In this document: positions 56,897-64,000 of the stretch, piece by piece
Layout of the letters: every line of letters starts with the position of its first letter
Numbering within the stretch: the stretch's first letter is position 1
Notes under the pieces: model-generated
The model's database searches: none
What the model was told of the DNA's origin: nothing
The model's input: the letters and a program-made list of their open reading frames with translations, nothing else
Assembly (NCBI GenBank): GCA_020746875.1
Contig: JAGTJL010000007.1
Location: forward strand, 1,240,001-1,304,000
From: Rhexocercosporidium sp. MPI-PUGE-AT-0058
Lineage: Eukaryota > Ascomycota > Leotiomycetes > Helotiales
Direction of reading: 5' to 3'
Length of the DNA stretch: 64,000 nucleotides
Made by a program: the position numbers and the translations under genes

Positions 56897-58103
56897 TTTA
56901 GTCTGTGGGGGTGGTAGATGGGAGGTTACATTGAAGATAGACAACGTTGACTACTTGTTCATCTTTTGTCTGCTTCTGTACAAGACGAAAAGAGTCCTCA
57001 GCTTTGGTGGAAGAAGTGGAATAATGTTGGCTAAACCACCATGCACATCAAGTAGCGAAATAAGCTAAATAAATAGATCAACCGCTCAACACAACTGTGA
57101 CTGACAAGTTTAGAGAAGACCTATTCAGAACAACACTTCCGTCGGCAGATCTTCCTGTCTAGGCTAGTTCAAGACTACAATCTAGTTTGGAGAACCCAAA
57201 ACCTCTCTTGGCCAACAGGCACTACTGCTCGTGTGTTCAGCAACTTCAGTACCATCAGGCAGCGGAGTGGGCTGGAGGGAGTACCTAATTCTTACTTGCG
57301 CAAGGAGAATCGGCAACTATACAACGAAGGGTAAAAATATACATCGCCTTCAGCGGAAGAAAGGATATTCTCAAATTCAAAAAGTGAGTATCCCTTCCCG
57401 GTGTATTTAGTTGAGGCTTGACAGCTTGAGTACATAAATATGGGCTTTTTTGTGCTTGTCTTTCTTTTTTTTTTCTATTCAGCGCATTAATATATGCTCT
57501 CAAAATATTCAAGCAATTATCACTCGCAAGTTCAAGGCATCAATCGTTATTATGTTACCATTGGGTGTGTAAAATTCTGCGATTAACGAGTCTTTTCTAA
57601 GATTTCAAGGTAGTATTCACGTATGTGGCATATTCTTGACACTGAGGAAAGAGTTCGACCTGAGGGACATAAAATTAAAGCGGTCTCGCTTAACTCCAGA
57701 CTTTATTCGATAGAGAGGATCCGACAAAAAAGAAAACCTCGAGTACAGCTGCCAAATTCCACCTCGTCATCTGAAGTCATTTTGCAACAAGGTGAATGTC
57801 GATTGGAGATAAGGGTTCTAGGCACATTTGGCCTCCAACATGCTTCGTTTAACTAGAATTGATGATATATTTTGGCCGAGAAGTCTGCTACGGCCGCGAA
57901 CCCACTCCTTATGAGCTAGAAATAATGTCTCACTTCACATTGCACGGGATTCACAGGTCGGAACTGTCTGCAATATCTAGTATGTGCAACAATCAATTGA
58001 ATAATTATAGACTCTGTTGGTACGTATCCGCGACTCGTTTCCCCTGCCACATTAAACCCTCTTTATATGTATCCATCCATGCCGGCCGCTTGGATATGAC
58101 TGC
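56897..58103. other. Intergenic, no gene seen
   Basis: Poly-T-rich stretch near 57460-57480. Frames 57623-57856 and 57859-58191 are short, unrelated to known families and the latter overlaps the next gene on the other strand, so I leave them out. Confidence 0.5.
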
Positions 58104-58812
58104 TCACAAGGCCATGATGAGAGCACCGAGTCCAAGTACAAGTGGGAGCCCATCAGAGCCTAGCTTCAGCGCAGCATTTGGTGTGACCTGAATTGGTCCA
58201 GAGCTGGTAGTCGAAGAAGCACTTTGTGTTGTTGTAGAGGACGAAGAAGTGGATGATTTTGTGCTGCTCGTTGAGGTAGTTGACTCAGTAGAGCTCTCCG
58301 AAGTTGTACTGGAGGTGGTAGAAGTCGTCGATGTGGTTGACTCCGGGGTTCTGGTCAACTCGGCAGTGGTTGTAAGAGTGCCAGTTGGGACTGGGGCCGC
58401 GGTAGTGGGCGCAGGAGGGAGAATGACGCTCAAGGAGATCGTAGCGCCGCAGTCTGCGAGAGGTGTTCCGTTTGGACAGCACCCAGCATCAGTGCAGTAA
58501 AATCCTGACGGGCAGTATTCTACAGAAATTAATTTGCCGTCCTTGGACTGGTTCAGGGAGGGTCAACTCACTTCCGTTCGAGCAGCAGCTTTCTCCCGCG
58601 CTTGGGTTGTAACATGTTGGGAAGCTGATGCACTCGATATTCCCTGGGCCACATGATCTCTCGCATGTCGCTGGAGCCGTGACTGGAACACAGGTGTCCA
58701 CCTGACGCTCGAAGACGCTTCTAATTGCCATCATGGAGAGACGTTGGCCAGATGTTGCGGCAGCTACTGCGGATGCAGCGCCGAGAAGGAGAATATTAGA
58801 GGAGAAGTGCAT
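58104..58812 (-). CDS. GPI-anchored, Cys-rich, Ser/Thr-rich cell-surface protein
   Basis: Exons (minus strand) 58812-58572 and 58519-58104 encode 218 residues; the 52-nt intron joins ESCCSNG to KYCPSGFYCTDAGCC. A signal peptide covers about residues 1-19 (ILLLGAASAVAAA). Residues 40-110 hold 13 or more Cys in pairs and spacings (CERSCGPGN, CCSNG, CPSGFYC, CCPNG) like small disulfide-rich surface domains. A Ser/Thr stalk follows, with runs of STTSTTS from about 130 to 190, sites for O-mannosylation, and the tail LPLVLGLGALIMAL is the hydrophobic GPI-signal end after a small-residue omega site. It should sit on the plasma membrane or wall. A chitin- or host-interaction role is often proposed for such proteins; nothing here shows it. 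Confidence 0.88.
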
Positions 58813-59988
58813 CTTGGAGACTGACTTGGAAAGATCAAGAAGTAGAGCAGAATAGTGATTATCGGTGAAATCTGACTGAGGCTTGAGAGCTTGATTAAGT
58901 TCAAAGAGCAGACTCCTTGGCTTTATGTACTTCTTTTAAGACGGAAGATCCAATCTAGGACCAACAATTCTGAGTGATCATCCCTTCTTTTGGTACTCTG
59001 TTCCTGAAGGATTGCATTAAGCTAGGAGAACCTTGCCCTTTGTGCATGCTACCTCCCATAGCACTGGACAAAGATATTTGATTTGTTGTCATAAACGCCA
59101 TGCTGCTCGATATACCCAATAGGAAATATGTACATCGCATGGTTGGGCCTCTGGGCTATTCATAGAGGCAGTGAGCCTCCACACCTGGATGTACGTCTTC
59201 GGATCCAATTTGAACATGGGGTTCCTAAACCCCCTCCCGTTGTACGAGACGGGACAAACCCATAGGGCGAGGAGGCTTGGTTGGTGTTGTCGGGTTAAAG
59301 TTGCGGCGTCTTCCCCATATCTTACTTGTACCTGAAACGGAGGAGATTGGCATCGGCAAGCCACCTTTTTCAGCTGTAGGATTTAGTGTTGTACAGAAAG
59401 GAAAGGTCTCTTGGCAGGAGATCGACTATGCAAGATTGGCTCTCTGACAGCGAAGTCTGCCTTGTCAACTGAGCTGGTGGCTTTCAAGCCAGGAAAACTT
59501 TGTTTGGGACCAAAAACTGGGGATCATGGGAAATTAGATTGGGAAAAATAAAGTCGGTCGGATGGGCAGGGCAGCAGCAGGTTGCTCCCTTCCCCTGGAA
59601 GTTAGCCGAGGCTTTGTTGTAGCCGCACATTAACCATAACACGTATTTTGGGATTTGATTTCAGCTTTAAATCGAAGCACGTCAAGAAAGGCCCCATGCT
59701 TGTAGATCACCTGCACATGGTCTCGACAAGAAATTTCGTTCCGCTGTTGGAGACGTGCCCGCCAAATGCGCACAATTTTTGTAGGTCAGACGCGGTTGAG
59801 TGATTGAATAACACATTATTTGAACCCAATTTCTATAGTGTGATTCATGGCCAAGCCCAGGCTGATGGATAGAAAAGAAAAGAAAAGAGAAGAAAAGATG
59901 AGGAAGAATAGGTCGCCGAAAACTATTTGAAACCCTGTAGTACAGCACCTTGGTGTGTAAAGGGCCAGCTGCTGACAGCCCTTGACTC
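58813..59988. other. Intergenic with GAAAA microsatellite
   Basis: Carries the GPI-protein promoter and the 3' flank of the oxygenase gene. A GAAAA-type purine tract lies at about 59870-59905. No gene seen. Confidence 0.5.
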
Positions 59989-61246
59989 TCAATCATAGTA
60001 CTTTGCACTGACGCCCTTGATAATCTCTTGCTCACCATTCTCCTTCGTCGAATCACCGGCTCTACTCACATTCTTCGCAACTCGCGCCTTGACCCATTCT
60101 CCAGCTGTCAATACTGGTCCATCCGCTTGTTTGTCGAGTCCCAACCGCCCCAGCAGTGGACTTGAAATAGTCTTCAACTCCAAATCATCTTCAGGTCGTA
60201 CAAAGTACAACACACCTAGTCGGTCTAAGTGTGCTTGGTCTGGTGGCGGTGCAACAACTCGGTGGATGCTACTCCTCAGATAACCATTGGTAAGGAACGA
60301 CAAGGAATCTGCTATGTTGACGGTAATACTTCCAGGGTACGGCTTGACGTACTTCCAAGTTTCTTGTGGGGTTCGGACCTGCAGGGCTGCGACTGGCTGA
60401 CGGAAAAGTAGTGTCAAGCTTCCGAAATCGGTGTGTCCTTTCACCCAGACATTGTTGATGGCTTGATTCACTTCTGGGGTTCTCGCATGGTACTTCATAT
60501 ACCGCAGGTGGCAGTCGCTTTTCTCTGAATAACGATGGGTCTTTAAAAAGAAGTCTTCCGGAAGTTCCAAGAGAATGGCAAATAGAACCAAAAGTTTGGA
60601 AACAACTTCTTTATGAATGTACCTCCCGAACTTTGAGATCTCAGCCCAGTTTTCATTGATCAAAGTAGGATGCGCCCGCTCATACCGAGGGATGAACTTG
60701 GGAATGTTGTAAATTTCTGTGTTGTCAAAGTAGCCTTGTTGAATTTAGCATTAGAGTCGGCCCATCGCCTCAAACTGGGTAGAGCAGCTCCCCTCTCAGC
60801 TCCCGGATGTAACAAAAAACCTGTGGTAGCTGCTCACCTGGTGCAATTTCTCGAAGTCCGATTGGCTTGTATCCGTTGTATCCTCCATTCTCTAGATCAG
60901 CTCGATACTTCAACTTTTCTTCGATATCCAAGTTGAAGAATTCCTTGCCAATAGCGAATTGCCGGTCAACTTCATTTTGATCCAGTCCAAAGTTGATGAT
61001 GTAGAAGAAGCCTTTGCAAAATTAGCATGTATGAGTGTTGTTCTGAGTGAAAGATCAAGCGTTACCAATCTGCTCAATGGCGTTCTTCAGTTGTGATGCT
61101 AGAGCTTGTTTACCACCAGTTGCATCGAAGGCTGACAAGTCAAGTGTTGCAAGATCAGCCCAGTCAAGCTCGTGACTTGTCTCCGGTACTTGAGTATACA
61201 GTGGAACACTGTTTGATGTAGGTGTCTGAACTTGTGTTTGAGACAT
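59989..61246 (-). CDS. 2-oxoglutarate/Fe(II)-dependent oxygenase, isopenicillin-N-synthase-like fold
   Basis: Exons (minus strand) 61246-61066, 61011-60838 and 60734-59989 give 366 residues; introns are 54 and 103 nt. Exon 1 ends in IEQIG and the junction makes GFFYIINFGLD, the usual N-terminal signature of these enzymes. The iron ligands are the HxD at His219/Asp221 (WVKGHTDFGSLTLLFRQ) and His276 (SSIHRVVAPP), framed by the HRYMKYH/RYMKYH segment and a conserved ITVNIADSLSFLTNG. The C-terminal RPED after LYFV lacks the typical RxS for 2-oxoglutarate, so co-substrate use should be read with care. Members oxidise small molecules, commonly in secondary metabolism, or demethylate; the substrate is unknown. 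It lies next to a dead transporter gene. Confidence 0.9.
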
Positions 61247-61619
61247 GATTGCAGGTAAATGTGGTCATGGAACTTGGAATAGTCAATTTTTAGGTGAGAG
61301 AAACATCTGTAATCAAACTTAGGAGGCTTGACATAAGTCATGAACGATGTCTCCCCGCTCGAGTCTCGCTTTAACCCCTCATTAGCAAGCGGGGTATGTG
61401 AACAAGGTGTATTATTCAGGAAAACGTGCCAACGCTCAGGCAAGGCGATACAAGTTACTCGGAAGTACTCTTCCATCCCTTGTCCTCTAGTCACTACTCT
61501 GACTGACACTGGTTACTGCAGATGAACTGCAAATGTCGTGATCGCGGGGTTATATTGCGAATCACGTGCGGGTCTTTCCGTTCCTCCAAATATGAGACGC
61601 AGATGTCATGCTGCCCAGA
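61247..61619. other. Divergent flank of oxygenase gene and dead transporter
   Basis: No gene seen; it should contain the oxygenase promoter and possibly the original start of the MFS relic. Confidence 0.45.
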
Positions 61620-63037
61620 TTGCGTTGCCATGTCCGATATTTTGCTTTCATCAAAAACCCATCGAAAAACCCCTTTGAAAAGTGGGATGTTGTGCCAATG
61701 TGGGTTCTTATCTCCAGAGCTTGCGGATGCTTGTCAGATTTTGCTCCTGGCTGTTGAGATGCCATACTAGCCAGGGGTGTTGTCCTCTGCTGCTATGCTA
61801 CAGTCAAGAACAAGGAGGGTCTCTACGCTGCAAAGATATTCTCCAAGGCTTTTCGAAGCAGGACTATTCCCGGTTTTGATTTTGAGCTCTGCCATTGATA
61901 CAGACCTGATGAGTTGTCTCGACGACTTCAGTAATTCTATATCTTCGGTTAGTTTAGTACTGTGATCTGTGGAGCTTGGCCTTTGCATTCGATGATATGT
62001 CTGTGAAAGGATGGCTTTCCGGATGGCAATGGTAAGCTTCGCTAATCTCCCACAGAAAGTCAACAAACACTAACAACCGTGCGCACAGGCTATTCCTCAT
62101 CGAAGGTCTAGCAACTATTGTGTTTGGCGTAGTATTTTTCTTTGTCTACCAGATTGTGAGTATTTAGGCAAAGTTCACTAGGCGTTTTCTAACTTAGATG
62201 TCAGTTCCACCGACTCCATACTGGCTCTCAGAGAAAGAGAAAGCTTTAGTGTGGGTCTAGACTTCCAAATGAGGTCCCTCTCTCAGCTGGGACTCACTTC
62301 AAAACCCACGGGATCCATACTTCATTGAGAGATGCAATAATGTGGCTCTGGGCAAGTTTAACATTTGGGGCTTACGGAATGAGGTTCTACCAATCTACTG
62401 TCATTGCAATGCTGGAATTCACATAAGTCTGAAGCCTCCAGTCTAACCTGACATCTGCTGACGAGGTTAAGCATAGCTCGGTTGAAGTTCCAACTTTTAT
62501 ATCCCGACTGCTGTACCAACAATTTCTATCATCGGTATCCTTGGTTTTGAGGCCGATACTACTCACTTACCACGTCCTCTATTCCCGCTCGCGCTGCGAG
62601 GAACCATCATGGCAACCTACTCCGTGCTATACACCTTTCCAAATACAAGCGGTGTCTACGCTGTGACCACAATAGCATCGTCTTGCGCTATTTCTTGGAA
62701 TCCGATGATGTGGAACTCATTCTTCACACTCATCATTTCAAAATGTCCTCCCAATACCACATAGAGCGATAGTGAGTACAAACAAGAGAGAGAAGTCAAC
62801 TCATATTGTCAAATTGGCGGTGCATTCGGCTCACATATTTTCAGAAGCCAGTACACCCCCAACTATATAATGAATTTCGCTATAGCAATGTCCTTGGTCG
62901 GCCGTGCTACCGTGATGAATCTAATCACTTGGTCTGTCAATCAACGTACGGAGAAGGAAACCAGAATGTTCAAGTTGGCGAGGGTGAAAGCTGCAAAGAG
63001 GGCTAAGCGATTCTTGAGGGCTTTTAATTCATGCTGA
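61620..63037 (+). pseudogene. Dead MFS transporter gene (anion:cation symporter, allantoate/nicotinate-permease-like)
   Basis: Plus-strand fragments appear in family order but in three frames with stops: ATVKNKEGLYAAKIFSKAF, FEAGLFPVLIL, YRPDELSRRLQ (stop) FYIFG, AFDDMSVKGWLSGWQW, then after a usable 57-nt intron LFLIEGLATIVFGVVFFFVY, then SVPPTPYWLSEKEKALVW, further ALRGTIMATYSVLYTFPNTSG and last QIGGAFGSHIFRSQYTPNY in a frame open to the stop at 63037. This is the middle and C-terminal halves of a TNA1/Dal5/Fen2-like plasma-membrane carrier. TAG and TGA codons and frame changes make it non-functional; the 5' end is lost or outside recognition. Limits are approximate at the left. Confidence 0.8.
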
Positions 63038-64000
63038 TAGAGGATTAAACAGAGGCATGAGCGGTTTACATGAGACGAGCCTGACAAGCGTGGTGAGGAT
63101 TTTGGTTGAGTCTAGGAAGCTCTAGGAAATCGGGGCAAGATTTATGTCTTCTCCACTGTGGAGGTAGAATAGAAAAGATTTGGTGTAGACAAGAAGGAAA
63201 AGGGTCATTTGAGACTGTTGCGCCACGTCATATCTCGCAATGCCCGCTATGAATCGATCATCGTGTTTTCGTGGGTGTCCCTTCCTCAGTCAATATAACT
63301 CTTCGCTAAATTCAGGTGAAGCCCTTGAACAATTAGCGAGCATCCGCCCCCACAGGCTTCTTCTGGACAAATTTCCAGCGAACGAACGCCGAAATACAAG
63401 GAGCTTGTCACACCCTCCTATCGCCAATATCCCTATAGCTAGAAGGAATTAACTCGAGTCTGAATTTCCACCCATCTCCCATCTCTTCTCAACCAGCAAC
63501 ATAATTCTCGACATACATCCAAGCACCACCTCCCTCATTACAGGATTCATTCACGCTTCGCATTCGCTTCCTCTAGCCCAACACCAGCGCCACCATCTAA
63601 TTCAATTCGATTATCCCGGGCACATGACACGGTCAGCAATTACGCCGCTCTAGTCCATCTCTCATTGGCTCTTCCTACTCATGGCCTCGCCTCTCATTGG
63701 CTGATGCTTACGAGGTCAACAATAGCGGCCCAAGGATGTCCCGTGGTGAGGCTATTGCATCGCATTTTAGATATCGGGGTAATAGGTGCTAGAGGGATGA
63801 TGAGAATGACGATGGTCGGTTGAGTTCTGTTTAGATAGGGAAGGGGGGTAGCTTGATCGTATAAATGGGAGAGCAGGGGAAGGGAAGGGAGTGAGATTTC
63901 TGTATTATAACGTCGCTTCCTCATTTACAGACTGCCTATTGGAAATATTTAACCCAGAACTCTTTTCAAGACCATCAATTTCCTACCAGAAATAACTACA
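63038..64000. other. Right edge, likely promoter sequence
   Basis: No gene seen. Two inverted CCAAT boxes (ATTGG at 63664-63668 and 63696-63700, 32 bp apart) lie in a stretch with little coding signal, which suggests the promoter of a gene beyond the window edge or of one missed here. Confidence 0.45.

Noticed and set aside
1..64000. tRNA genes, rRNA genes, CRISPR arrays and bacterial operon signals
   Set aside because: I looked for the T-loop consensus on both strands and for evenly spaced repeats with unique spacers and found none; the genome is eukaryotic.

Overview
The window looks like nuclear DNA of a filamentous ascomycete (Pezizomycotina; a leotiomycete-type genome is my guess, not shown). 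Reasons: genes are monocistronic on both strands, have short introns (47-109 nt, a few to 205) with CTRAY-type branch sites, and encode fungal families such as Zn2Cys6 regulators, a class I terpene synthase, a LaeA-like methyltransferase, an RMD1 protein and a GPI-anchored Ser/Thr-rich wall protein. I see no tRNA, rRNA or CRISPR array.

Layout. 0-13 kb: one intact orphan gene (2.2-4.1 kb, minus strand), a LaeA/UMTA-like methyltransferase (7.0-8.0 kb), and wrecks of genes: a zinc-finger-like relic (about 0.75-1.4 kb) and two F-box/leucine-rich relics (5.0-6.7 and 9.3-11.6 kb). 13-22 kb: a housekeeping block with an RMD1/DUF155 protein, an Nhp10-like HMG-box subunit of INO80, chaperonin subunit CCT8 (sharing a 0.5 kb divergent promoter with the HMG gene) and a mitochondrial BolA (BOL3). 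25.6-27.9 kb: a glycogen-targeting PP1 regulatory subunit (CBM21 plus RVxF-like motif). 27.9-43.6 kb: about 15.7 kb with no supportable gene, full of microsatellites and G/C-run tracts, with a strong 92-nt hairpin at 40.34-40.44 kb.

43.6-63 kb: an accessory, partly decaying region. It holds a Zn2Cys6 regulator whose DNA-binding domain is split by two introns, a class I terpene synthase 1.3 kb upstream of it, a multi-pass membrane protein, a small membrane protein resembling DUF457/YbcI, a Nudix hydrolase, a class II aldolase, a GPI-anchored Cys-rich protein and a 2-oxoglutarate/Fe(II) oxygenase. Between them lie a dead GH16 glucanase and a dead MFS transporter, plus a MITE-like element near 48.9 kb.

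How they may work together. Regulator, terpene synthase, 2OG oxygenase and the dead transporter are the parts of a small terpene cluster; that they form one pathway is inference. Start codons and splice sites were chosen by reading frame, protein family match and GT(GC)-AG/branch-site logic; none is backed by transcripts. The genes most securely identified are CCT8, BOL3, the RMD1 protein, the Nudix hydrolase, the aldolase, the terpene synthase, the Zn2Cys6 factor and the 2OG oxygenase.
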